Assembly: GCA_903898855.1 (NCBI GenBank)
Contig: CAIUHB010000204.1
Location: 1 to 27,396 of the forward strand
Length of the DNA stretch: 27,396 nucleotides
From: an uncultured Actinomycetes bacterium
GTDB lineage: Bacteria > Actinomycetota > Actinomycetes > Nanopelagicales > Nanopelagicaceae
Direction: 5' to 3'
Position numbers and translations under genes: made by a program. The notes beneath the pieces were generated by a model that worked only from the letters and a program-made list of their open reading frames with translations, was not told the origin of the DNA and ran no database searches. Positions 1 to 7,244 of the stretch are shown here, in pieces (the stretch's first letter is position 1; each line of letters starts with the position of its first letter).

Positions 1-320
1 ACCTCAGGGTTGAGGTGTCCGGCGAGCATTGCGCCGAAGCCCATTGAGAGGTCGAGCAACTGGCGACCATCAACATCTGTCATATAGGCGCCTTTAGCCG
101 AAACGATGCTGATTGGGTATGGGTCCCAGTGTTGGAAGCTTGAGGTTACGCCGAGCGGAACGCTCTGGTGGGCAATTTTATTTTCGGCTTCAGAACCGGC
201 GGTTTCGGTGGTGAATCTCTTCCACTCCTGCGCCATCAATTCGGCTACTCGCTCCCGTGAGACTGGGAGACTATTGGTGGGAAGTTTTCGGTACGCTTCT
301 TTTTCTAAATGTGAATTCAT
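1..320 (-). CDS. class III aminotransferase, N-terminal part (cut by window edge)
   Basis: The reverse strand reads from an ATG at 320 to the window edge, giving 106 codons with no stop. The translation starts MNSHLEKEAYRKLP and contains PLGVTSSFQHWDPYP, AKGAYMTDVDGRQLLDLSMG and GAMLAGHLNPEV. This is the N-terminal pattern of PLP-dependent class III (fold type I) aminotransferases of the glutamate-1-semialdehyde aminomutase/omega-aminotransferase type. The PLP lysine lies outside the window, so the substrate cannot be read. It is divergent from the amidotransferase at 433, and the nearby amine-catabolism genes suggest an omega-amino acid or diamine transaminase (the PuuE/GabT step). A heme-pathway HemL is less likely here but not excluded. 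Family call firm, substrate inferred. Confidence 0.85.
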   Translation of the reverse strand, partial: MNSHLEKEAYRKLPTNSLPVSRERVAELMAQEWKRFTTETAGSEAENKIAHQSVPLGVTSSFQHWDPYPISIVSAKGAYMTDVDGRQLLDLSMGFGAMLAGHLNPE

Positions 321-385
321 GATAAAAGCCAAGGTAGCAGACCGCCGAAGGAAAAGCATCTGACGGAAATTCTCCGTGTGGCGAA

Positions 386-411
386 TTGGACTTTTTTTCA
401 AAAAAGTTCAA
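386..411. promoter_or_regulatory. candidate operator: 12-bp inverted repeat between divergent genes
   Basis: The left arm TTGGACTTTTTT (386-397) and right arm AAAAAAGTTCAA (400-411) pair over 12 positions with one G-T mismatch and a 2-base spacer. It lies between the divergent aminotransferase (start 320) and amidotransferase (start 433), just upstream of the -10 box at 419-424. That position suits a repressor or activator controlling both genes. No regulator gene is visible next to it. Its AT-rich core could also simply be promoter DNA. Confidence 0.45.
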
Positions 412-418
412 ATACCCT

Positions 419-424
419 CATAAT
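419..424 (+). promoter_or_regulatory. -10 box CATAAT, leaderless promoter of the class I amidotransferase
   Basis: CATAAT lies 8 bases before the ATG at 433, so transcription should start at or within a few bases of the start codon. No purine-rich ribosome binding site lies upstream of the ATG. Confidence 0.5.
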
Positions 425-432
425 TAACCACT

Positions 433-1134
433 ATGAAACCAACAATTCTTGCAATTCAAAATGATCCAACCGATCCACCACATTTAGTTGGACGTTGGTT
501 GATGGAGATTGGTTTCACTATAGAAATTTTACGCGCTTACGACGGCGAAACAGTTTCGACCACCGTACCTCCTCACGTGACTGCAGTAATGCCACTTGGC
601 GGTCACATGAGTGCACTCGACGATCACATTGCTCCATGGCTTGCTAATGAACGTGCAATGTTGCTCGATGCCGTTAATCGTGAGATTCCAATTTTTGGAA
701 TCTGTTTGGGTTCACAGCTCCTTGCGGCTGCTGCCGGCGGTGAAGTCACTCGCGCAAATGAATCAGAGATTGGTGTTTATCAAGTATCTCCAACCTCCGA
801 GGTTGATGAAATTTTTACTATCAGCGAATCAACTCCAGTGGCCCAATGGCATGAAGATATGGTTGCTAAATTACCAACTGGCGCAACGCTTTTAGCGAGC
901 AGCGCTGCCTGTGAGAATCAGATTTATCGAATCGGAAAAAATCAATATGGAGTGCAGTTCCATCCCGAGATTGATGCCTCAATCATTCACACGTGGGAAG
1001 AGCATGCCGATAACGCATTCTTAGAATCGGGCAAATCCAGCGTAGAGGCCGAAGTGGCTGCCGCTGAACAATCACTTATTCAAACCTGGAAACCCATTGT
1101 CCAGGCCTGGGGCAAATCTGTACTCGAACAATAA
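433..1134 (+). CDS. class I glutamine amidotransferase (GMP-synthase-like domain)
   Basis: A 233-residue protein with a complete triad: nucleophile Cys91 in GICLGSQLLAAAAGG, and His177 and Glu179 in GVQFHPEI. This is the class I (Triad) glutamine amidotransferase fold of the COG0518 type, stand-alone with no synthetase domain. Such proteins hydrolyse gamma-glutamyl amides. Beside a GS-like ligase and an aldehyde dehydrogenase, a role in removing glutamate from a gamma-glutamyl acid (as PuuD does in E. coli, though PuuD is peptidase C26) is a reasonable inference. It ends 10 bases before the convergent SDR gene. The start is supported by a -10 box 8 bases upstream and no competing start. It is not GuaA, which would carry ATP-pyrophosphatase and dimerisation domains. 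Confidence 0.85.
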   Translation: MKPTILAIQNDPTDPPHLVGRWLMEIGFTIEILRAYDGETVSTTVPPHVTAVMPLGGHMSALDDHIAPWLANERAMLLDAVNREIPIFGICLGSQLLAAAAGGEVTRANESEIGVYQVSPTSEVDEIFTISESTPVAQWHEDMVAKLPTGATLLASSAACENQIYRIGKNQYGVQFHPEIDASIIHTWEEHADNAFLESGKSSVEAEVAAAEQSLIQTWKPIVQAWGKSVLEQ

Positions 1135-1150
1135 TTTAAGAGAATTATTG
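1129..1150. terminator. AT-rich inverted repeat spanning two convergent stop codons
   Basis: CAATAATT (1129-1136) and AATTATTG (1143-1150) are perfect 8-base arms around a 6-base loop. Both stop codons (1132-1134 forward, 1145-1147 reverse) sit inside the arms. It may act as a weak bidirectional transcription end. The stem is AT-only except its closing pair, so strength is doubtful. Confidence 0.35.
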
Positions 1151-1912
1151 AGCGGTCATTCCACCATCTGCCGAAACGATTGAACCGGTCATAAACGAAG
1201 CCTCATCTGAAGCCAAGAAGAGCACGACATTGGCAATCTCACGCGAGGTACCAGGCCGACCGATAGGTTGGAATGAATCTATTGTCTTATAGACGTGATC
1301 AAGTCCGCCCAACATCTTGGCATGTGCGTGATTAATCGGCGTATCAACCCAACCTGGGCAGATAGCGTTGCAACGGATACCTGTCTTGGCATAGTCCAAT
1401 GCAATTCCGCGAGTAAACATAACAATCGCACCTTTAGATGCAGAGTAGACACTGAGATAAGGCTCTGACACCAGGCCATTAACGCTCGACATATTGACAA
1501 TCGATCCACGTGAATTCTTAAGCATATGAGGAAGCGCTGCGCGCGTTAAATACATTGCACCTTTGACGTTAACTGAGAGAGTTCGCTCTATCGCTTCATT
1601 TGAGGTCTCATGAAAGACACTCGGCAAGTTCACTCCGGCATTGTTGACCAAGATATCTATCGAACCGTAGCTCTCGACCGCTTTGGCGACAATCGCATCA
1701 CATTGCGCAGAATCCGCAATATCAATTTCATAAGCAAGTGCAGTACCGCCCGAGGAGTTAATAGCGTTAGCTGTGGCTTGGGCGCCAGCGAGATTTAGGT
1801 CGGCGCAAATTACTTTCGCCCCTTCTTCAGCAAGGCGGATAGCGCTTGCTTCACCAATTCCAGAGGCAGCTCCAGTGACAATTGCTACGCGGTCTTGAAC
1901 ACGATTGCCCAT
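1145..1912 (-). CDS. SDR family NAD(P)-dependent oxidoreductase
   Basis: A classical short-chain dehydrogenase of 255 residues. It has the TGAASGIG cofactor motif (13-20), the acidic tail of strand 2 (CADLN, 36-40, favouring NAD), NNAG (90-93), catalytic Ser142/143 and YSASK with Tyr156 and Lys160. The C-terminal SADGGMTAQ is typical of the FabG-like group. The start is set by AAGGAG five bases upstream of the ATG at 1912. It follows the APC permease on the same strand but is separated from it by a hairpin terminator. In this amine island it could oxidise a hydroxyl to an aldehyde, for example gamma-glutamylethanolamide before the aldehyde dehydrogenase. The substrate cannot be read from sequence. 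Confidence 0.9.
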   Translation of the reverse strand: MGNRVQDRVAIVTGAASGIGEASAIRLAEEGAKVICADLNLAGAQATANAINSSGGTALAYEIDIADSAQCDAIVAKAVESYGSIDILVNNAGVNLPSVFHETSNEAIERTLSVNVKGAMYLTRAALPHMLKNSRGSIVNMSSVNGLVSEPYLSVYSASKGAIVMFTRGIALDYAKTGIRCNAICPGWVDTPINHAHAKMLGGLDHVYKTIDSFQPIGRPGTSREIANVVLFLASDEASFMTGSIVSADGGMTAQ

Positions 1913-1927
1913 CGTTGCTCCTTAAAT

Positions 1928-1963
1928 AATTAGGCCCGCCCCCATATGGGAACGGGCCTAATT
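1928..1963 (-). terminator. hairpin terminator after the APC permease
   Basis: Perfect 11-base arms AATTAGGCCCG (1928-1938) and CGGGCCTAATT (1953-1963). The loop itself contains the palindrome CCCATATGGG. It lies 22 bases downstream of the permease stop on the reverse strand and is followed by ATTT. It separates the permease from the SDR gene. Confidence 0.75.
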
Positions 1964-1984
1964 CTAGTTATCTAGTTAGCCATT

Positions 1985-3475
1985 TTAATCGAGGGTACGA
2001 ACTGCGCCCTTGAAGTGCTTGCGAGCAGATGCCCACCACCAGATCATTGCGCCACCGAGGACGACAATAAATCCAATTGGGGTGTAGTTAGCTGCCTTAA
2101 GGTTGAAATCTTTACCCCACCAAACGCCAGCTGGAGTTGTTGGCATGATGAAGAAGATAGAGACGGCGACGATTTCAAGTACTGCAATCGGAGCCATCCA
2201 CTTCCACTTCTTGCCCAAGTTCCACTCGCCTTGCTTGAACGAGTCACCCTTGCGCCAGCGCAACCAGATTGGAATTGCGAATGAGCCGAAGAGACCAATA
2301 ACTGCCATTGAGGTAACAGCGAAGAAAGCAACCGCTGACCAGATAGCTGGAATAGTCACGATCAGCGCAGCAGCACCTAGACCAAAGGCGGCATGTGATG
2401 GGCTCTTGTTCTTATCCAACTTTGTCCAGTACTTGTGACCAGGAACAGCGCGGTCGCGAGAGAAGGCAAAGAGCATGCGCGAGCCGGCGGTTACGCAAGA
2501 CATTCCGCAGAAGAACTGTCCAAGACAGGTAATGATCAAAATCAACTTTGCCCAACCACCAGATACGGCGGTTACGAAAATAGTTTGAACGATTCCACCA
2601 TTCTTGGTGATCTCACCTTCGTTGGTTGCAGCAAATAGGAAGGAGAGCAACAAAATCCAGCCAGCAACTGCAGAGTATGCAATTGAACGCCAGAGACCTT
2701 GTGCAGAAGCCTTACCTGATTGGCCAGTCTCTTCCGAAACGTGAGCAGAGGCATCAAAACCAGTAATGGTGTACTGAGTAAGCAAGAAGCCAAGTGGCAA
2801 GACATAAATCCAGAAGACGCCATGTGAGAAACCAGAGTTATTAATCTGGTGGGTAAATACCCAAGAAGCGGTCTGGTGATGTGTCGGAATAAATACGAGA
2901 ATCAAAATGATTGCGGCTACACCAAAGACGTGTACCCACACGTTAATACCCTGTAAGCGGTGAATAATCTTCGCACCCCAAATATTCATCGCGATGTGAA
3001 TCAAAAGGGTGATGAAGAATACGAGGAAGATCTGCTTGAGGTTTGAAGGATCAAAAGACTTTGTATACAAGTTCATGGTGTAAACGAAGAAGTTTGCAAA
3101 GCCATAATCAACACCAGCAGTAACGGTGATCAAACCAATGAGGTTTAGCCAACCAGTTACCCAGCCATGAACTGGCTTTCCGAGCGAGAGCGCCCAGTAG
3201 TAGATACCGCCGGCAGTCGGCATGGCAGAGACGAGCTCGGCCATTGTGAAACCAATAATCAAAATGAGAACAGCGATAATCGGCCAACCGACTGAGATAG
3301 CTACTGGCCCGCCGTTATTCCAGGCTTGTGCGAAAGTTGTGAAGCATCCCGAGAGAATCGAGATGATGGAAAATGAGATCGCGAAGTTATGGAACCCGCT
3401 CCACTTGCGGTCGAACTCTTGCTTGTAACCGAGTTCGGCCAGTTTCGCCGCGTCGGCATCATGGTGATTAGCCAT
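1985..3475 (-). CDS. APC family amino acid/amine permease
   Basis: A 496-residue integral membrane protein, the usual length for the APC superfamily amino acid/choline transporter branch (GabP, Uga4, BAT1 type). The N-terminus carries the family pattern LAELGYKQEFDRKWSGFHNF followed by AISFSIISILSG, and helix 2/3 has MAELVSAMPTAGGIYYWALSLG. About twelve hydrophobic segments follow, including TITGFDASAHVSEETG, which is typical of this branch. It is divergent from the GS-like gene across a 190-base promoter region, so it is probably the importer for the amine or GABA-like compound processed by the neighbours. An AGGAAGGCGG element sits about 10 bases upstream of the start. The exact substrate is inferred from context only. 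Confidence 0.9.
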   Translation of the reverse strand: MANHHDADAAKLAELGYKQEFDRKWSGFHNFAISFSIISILSGCFTTFAQAWNNGGPVAISVGWPIIAVLILIIGFTMAELVSAMPTAGGIYYWALSLGKPVHGWVTGWLNLIGLITVTAGVDYGFANFFVYTMNLYTKSFDPSNLKQIFLVFFITLLIHIAMNIWGAKIIHRLQGINVWVHVFGVAAIILILVFIPTHHQTASWVFTHQINNSGFSHGVFWIYVLPLGFLLTQYTITGFDASAHVSEETGQSGKASAQGLWRSIAYSAVAGWILLLSFLFAATNEGEITKNGGIVQTIFVTAVSGGWAKLILIITCLGQFFCGMSCVTAGSRMLFAFSRDRAVPGHKYWTKLDKNKSPSHAAFGLGAAALIVTIPAIWSAVAFFAVTSMAVIGLFGSFAIPIWLRWRKGDSFKQGEWNLGKKWKWMAPIAVLEIVAVSIFFIMPTTPAGVWWGKDFNLKAANYTPIGFIVVLGGAMIWWWASARKHFKGAVRTLD

Positions 3476-3583
3476 AGGTGTATTTCCGCCTTCCTAGAAG
3501 TTATCGCCAAGTGTGACGGCCGCCTCAACAAATGGGAAGCACCCTGGGGTTATTTAACGCAGAATTAATTTAGCCTCCCCCGT

Positions 3584-3612
3584 TGCCCCGCACGCCTGAC
3601 GACCGCTAATCT
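3584..3612 (+). promoter_or_regulatory. candidate promoter of the GS-like/ALDH genes
   Basis: TTGCCC (about 3583-3588) and TAATCT (3607-3612) are separated by 18 bases, leaving about a 50-base leader to the GTG at 3668. The match to a sigma-70-type promoter is moderate. The rest of 3476-3655 holds no other clear element. Confidence 0.35.
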
Positions 3613-3667
3613 GCCAGTATTACCGAAAGGGTCCCCGCCAGGGCCGGCCCATTACATGGAGGATGAC

Positions 3668-5017
3668 GTGGCACTTAGCCTGGATGACCTACGCAAAGAT
3701 ATCGCCGCCGGCAAGATCGATACCGTCGTAGTCGGCGCCACCGATATGCAAGGCCGCCTCCAAGGCAAGCGCATCCATGCCCCCTTCTTTCTCGCCGATA
3801 CCTTGAAGAACGGCACCGAGGGGTGCAACTATCTCTTGGCGGTCGATATCGATATGAACACCATCCAGGGATATGCCGTCTCCTCGTGGGAGACCGGTTA
3901 TGCCGATATGGGAATGGCGCCAGATCTTTCAACGCTGCGCTACTTGCCTTGGCATGAAGGAACCGCAATGGTGGTTGCTGACCTGGTAGATCATCATCAT
4001 GAGGGTATATCAGTATCGCCCCGCACTATTTTAAAGCGCCAGCTCGCCAAGTTAGATAAGGCCGGGATGATCGCGCTCTGCGGAACTGAACTTGAATTTA
4101 TCGTCTTCAATAATACGTATGAAGATGCTTGGAATATGGGCTACAAAGATCTGACTCCCGCCAATCAATACAACGTTGACTACTCCCTCACCGGAACCGC
4201 GCGCGTGGAAAAGTTGTTGCGCGCCATTCGCCTCGGCATGCATGGAGCCGATCTCATCGTGGAATCAGCAAAGGGTGAGTGCAACTTCGGCCAACATGAA
4301 ATTGCCTTCCGTTATGAAGATGCGCTTCGCACCTGCGACAACCACTCAATTTATAAAATGGGTGCAAAAGAGATCGCTTCTCAGCAAGGTGTAGCTCTTA
4401 CCTTTATGGCAAAGTTCAATGAGCGAGAAGGAAACTCTTGCCATATCCATCTCTCATTCCGCGATAAGAATGACAATCCCATCATGGCAGGCGACGCTGG
4501 CGATGGCATGTCAGAGCTTGGTCGTTCATATCTTGCTGGACAACAAGCACATATGCGCGAACTCTCGTTGCTCTTTGCACCAAACATCAACTCCTACAAG
4601 CGCTATCAAGCTGGCTCCTTTGCGCCGACTGCGATTAAGTGGGGCCGCGACAATCGCACCTGCGCGCTACGTCTAGTTGGACAAGGACATAGTCTTCGCG
4701 TTGAGAATCGCGTACCCGGTGGCGATGTAAACCAATACCTTGCAGTCGCCGGCATGGTGGCATCAGGTCTTGATGGCATCGAGAAGAATCTCGAACTTGA
4801 ACCGATATTTAATGGCAATGCCTACGCGCTTGAAACTTCACGCGTACCTACATCGCTCAAAGAGGCACGTGACCTTTGGGCCAATAGCGCCTGGGTCGCA
4901 GAGACTTTCGGTGAAGATGTTCAAGCTCATTACACACATATGGCAGATACCGAACTCGATGCCTTTGGTCGCGCAGTCACTGACTGGGAACGCTTCCGCG
5001 GCTTTGAGCGTATGTAA
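3668..5017 (+). CDS. glutamine-synthetase family protein, probable gamma-glutamyl-amine ligase
   Basis: A 449-residue GS-fold enzyme with metal and ATP site motifs: GTELEF, NFGQHEIAFRY, EREGNSCHIHLSF, NSYKRYQAGSFAPTAIKWG, RDNRTCALRL and RVENRVPGGDVNQYLA. It is shorter and more divergent than housekeeping GlnA and lacks the NRSAxxRxP adenylylation-loop wording, which suits the GlnA3/GlnA4/PuuA group that ligates glutamate to polyamines or ethanolamine. I choose the GTG at 3668 because GGAGG (3658-3662) sits 5 bases upstream. An in-frame ATG at 3656 would add four residues but has no site at proper spacing. It is followed 30 bases later by an aldehyde dehydrogenase, the expected next enzyme. 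Amine specificity is inferred. Confidence 0.88.
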   Translation: MALSLDDLRKDIAAGKIDTVVVGATDMQGRLQGKRIHAPFFLADTLKNGTEGCNYLLAVDIDMNTIQGYAVSSWETGYADMGMAPDLSTLRYLPWHEGTAMVVADLVDHHHEGISVSPRTILKRQLAKLDKAGMIALCGTELEFIVFNNTYEDAWNMGYKDLTPANQYNVDYSLTGTARVEKLLRAIRLGMHGADLIVESAKGECNFGQHEIAFRYEDALRTCDNHSIYKMGAKEIASQQGVALTFMAKFNEREGNSCHIHLSFRDKNDNPIMAGDAGDGMSELGRSYLAGQQAHMRELSLLFAPNINSYKRYQAGSFAPTAIKWGRDNRTCALRLVGQGHSLRVENRVPGGDVNQYLAVAGMVASGLDGIEKNLELEPIFNGNAYALETSRVPTSLKEARDLWANSAWVAETFGEDVQAHYTHMADTELDAFGRAVTDWERFRGFERM

Positions 5018-5047
5018 TTAACTTTCCACTACTACTTCAGGAGATTC

Positions 5048-6412
5048 ATGTCGACTTACACAATCATCAGCCCAGTTACTGAAAAGCCAGTCCAAGAACT
5101 TCACCTTGCTGATGTTGCTGAAACCGATGCCACGATTGCAAAAGCGCAGAAAGCATTTGAAAGCTGGCGACTTGTCACTCCTGGGGATCGAGCAAAGCTG
5201 CTACGCAAATTTGCCGCAATCGTTGATGCGCACAATGAAGAGTTGGCACAACTAGAAGTTCTCAATTCAGGGCACACCATCGGCAATGCTCGTTGGGAAG
5301 CTGGCAACGTTCGCGATGTATTGAACTATTACAGCGCTGCACCGGAACGCCTCTTTGGGCGCCAAATTCCGGTACCTAATGGCATCGATATTACTTTTAA
5401 GGAGCCACTGGGAGTTATAGGAATTATCGTTCCTTGGAACTTCCCAATGCCTATTGCTGGTTGGGGATTCGGTCCGGCGCTGGCTGCGGGTAACACCGTT
5501 GTACTCAAGCCTGCTGAACTCACACCGCTAACTGCGATTCGACTTGGCGAGCTTGCACTAGAAGCTGGCATTCCAGAAGGCGTATTTAATGTCATTCCAG
5601 GTAAAGGTAGCGTTGTCGGCGATCGCTTTGTCACGCATCCACTTGTTCGCAAAATAGTATTTACTGGCTCCACCACAGTTGGAAAACAGATTATGCGCGG
5701 CTGCGCTGATCAAGTTAAGCGACTTACACTCGAACTTGGTGGTAAGAGCGCCAACATCATCTTTGCCGATGCAGATATTGAGAAGGCAGCAGCTGGTGCA
5801 CCTGGAGCAGTATTTGATAACGCCGGTCAAGATTGCTGCGCGCGTTCGCGCATTTTGATTCAACGCTCTGCTTACGACAAGTTCATGGAACTCTTTGAAG
5901 TCGCCGTGAAGAAGTTTCGGGTTGAGGATCCTTCGCTGGAGAGCGCCGAGATGGGGCCGCTAATTTCAGCTACCCAATTCCAACGCGTCAGTGAATTCCT
6001 TCCAGCCGGAACCCCTGTTGCATTCCAAGGTTCCAAGCCAGAAGGCGCTGGATATTGGTTTGCCCCAACCGTTCTCGCACCTAAAGATTCCAATGATCGT
6101 GCTTACCGAGAAGAGATATTTGGGCCAGTAGTTTCAGTTCTTCCATTTGACGATGAGGCAGATGCAATTCGCATTGCAAATGACTCTGAGTACGGGCTCT
6201 CCGGATCAATCTGGTCACGTGATATCGGAAAGGCGGTGCGAGTCTCTCGCGCAGTCGAAGCCGGAAACCTCTCGGTCAACTCAAATTCCTCTGTCCGCTT
6301 CTGGACCCCATTTGGTGGATATAAGCAATCTGGACTTGGACGCGAGCTTGGACCAGATGCACTTGATGCATTTACCGAGACCAAAAACGTCTTCTTCGAT
6401 ACTCAGAGCTAG
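5048..6412 (+). CDS. aldehyde dehydrogenase (PuuC/GabD-like)
   Basis: A 454-residue NAD(P)-dependent aldehyde dehydrogenase. Visible sites are PWNFP with Asn131, cofactor Lys154 in VVLKPAELTP, FTGSTTVGK, LELGGK with general base Glu229, and FDNAGQDCCA with nucleophile Cys263. EEIFGPVVSVLPF and PFGGYKQSGLGRELG complete the family pattern. AGGAG lies five bases upstream of the start. It sits in an operon after the GS-like ligase and just before the class II amidotransferase. This order suits oxidation of a gamma-glutamyl aminoaldehyde (or a free aminoaldehyde) to the acid. At 454 residues it is somewhat shorter than the typical 480-500. Confidence 0.92.
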   Translation: MSTYTIISPVTEKPVQELHLADVAETDATIAKAQKAFESWRLVTPGDRAKLLRKFAAIVDAHNEELAQLEVLNSGHTIGNARWEAGNVRDVLNYYSAAPERLFGRQIPVPNGIDITFKEPLGVIGIIVPWNFPMPIAGWGFGPALAAGNTVVLKPAELTPLTAIRLGELALEAGIPEGVFNVIPGKGSVVGDRFVTHPLVRKIVFTGSTTVGKQIMRGCADQVKRLTLELGGKSANIIFADADIEKAAAGAPGAVFDNAGQDCCARSRILIQRSAYDKFMELFEVAVKKFRVEDPSLESAEMGPLISATQFQRVSEFLPAGTPVAFQGSKPEGAGYWFAPTVLAPKDSNDRAYREEIFGPVVSVLPFDDEADAIRIANDSEYGLSGSIWSRDIGKAVRVSRAVEAGNLSVNSNSSVRFWTPFGGYKQSGLGRELGPDALDAFTETKNVFFDTQS

Positions 6413-6415
6413 AGT
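6410..6415 (+). promoter_or_regulatory. possible internal -10 box TAGAGT before the class II amidotransferase
   Basis: TAGAGT overlaps the aldehyde dehydrogenase stop codon and ends 6 bases before the ATG at 6422. The same arrangement recurs at other starts in this window. It may let the last gene be transcribed without a leader, besides read-through from the operon. Confidence 0.3.
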
Positions 6416-6421
6416 TCTCGC

Positions 6422-7156
6422 ATGTGTCGGTTAATGGGATATGTCGCTCCAAAAGATGTCACCATCTCGGAGATAGCTGGACCTAATTTCGCAGAGTTCA
6501 CCGCGCTATCTGCAAAGCATTGCGATGGCTGGGGCTACGCCTCGCTCGATGGAGATAAAAGAGCAATCACGCTGGATACTGCTCCAGCCAAAGAGAGTGA
6601 GAAGTTCTCTCGCACCACTACAAGTGCGGAGAGCACAGGCGCACTTCTTCATCTTCGCTGGGCAACTCTCAATCTAGATATCAGCGAGGGAAATACCCAT
6701 CCCTTCTCCTTCGAAGATTTTGCCTTTATTCATAACGGCTCCATCAATCCCCCACAGTCGCTGGATGCCTTCATCGATAAAGATCTGTTCAAGGAATTTC
6801 GCGGAGATACAGATAGCGAACGCTATTTCTATGTCGTCATCAGCTATATCCGGAAATTTGGCCTCCACGAAGGTGTTCGCCAAGCTGTCCATACAATTTC
6901 AGAGCACTGCTCGTACTCGAGTATTAATGCCATGCTGATGACCCCGGAATATTTCCTCACAATCTCCGAACACAACAATGAGAAGATTCCGGCCGATGAG
7001 AAAGAGGGTTACTACGACCTCTTCTATCGTCGAGATGATGAAGGTGTCCTGGTCGCCTCTTCGGGCTGGAACCAAGAGGGCTGGAAGCAGATTCCCAACC
7101 ACCATATCTTTGAAGTTAATCGCGCCACATTTGAGAGTTCCTTAACCAAGATTTAA
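6422..7156 (+). CDS. class II glutamine amidotransferase (YafJ/EgtC type)
   Basis: A 244-residue N-terminal-nucleophile hydrolase. The nucleophile is Cys2 of MCRLMGYVAP, which fixes the start, since Met1 must be removed to expose it. HLRWATLNLDISEGNTHPF and FAFIHNGSI give the arginine, asparagine and glycine residues of the glutamine site, and DTDSERYF matches the class II GATase domain. There is no fused synthase domain, as in EgtC, which hydrolyses a gamma-glutamyl amide. Only 9 bases separate it from the aldehyde dehydrogenase. Its likely job is therefore to release glutamate from the gamma-glutamyl product of this pathway. Ergothioneine synthesis is unlikely because no EgtB, EgtD or EgtE gene is nearby. 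Confidence 0.88.
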   Translation: MCRLMGYVAPKDVTISEIAGPNFAEFTALSAKHCDGWGYASLDGDKRAITLDTAPAKESEKFSRTTTSAESTGALLHLRWATLNLDISEGNTHPFSFEDFAFIHNGSINPPQSLDAFIDKDLFKEFRGDTDSERYFYVVISYIRKFGLHEGVRQAVHTISEHCSYSSINAMLMTPEYFLTISEHNNEKIPADEKEGYYDLFYRRDDEGVLVASSGWNQEGWKQIPNHHIFEVNRATFESSLTKI

Positions 7157-7244
7157 CTTCCAATGGGTCATTTGAGAGGGCAATACCTCAGGCAGTACGA
7201 GAGGATTAGCACTTCATAATCACCGAACCTTAAGGGGCTCCTTC

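Noticed and set aside
106..363. Forward 85-residue frame at the left edge
   Set aside because: It is the shadow of the class III aminotransferase on the reverse strand.
433..1134. GMP synthase (GuaA) or anthranilate synthase component
   Set aside because: No ATP-pyrophosphatase or synthase partner is fused or adjacent. The neighbours point to a stand-alone hydrolase.
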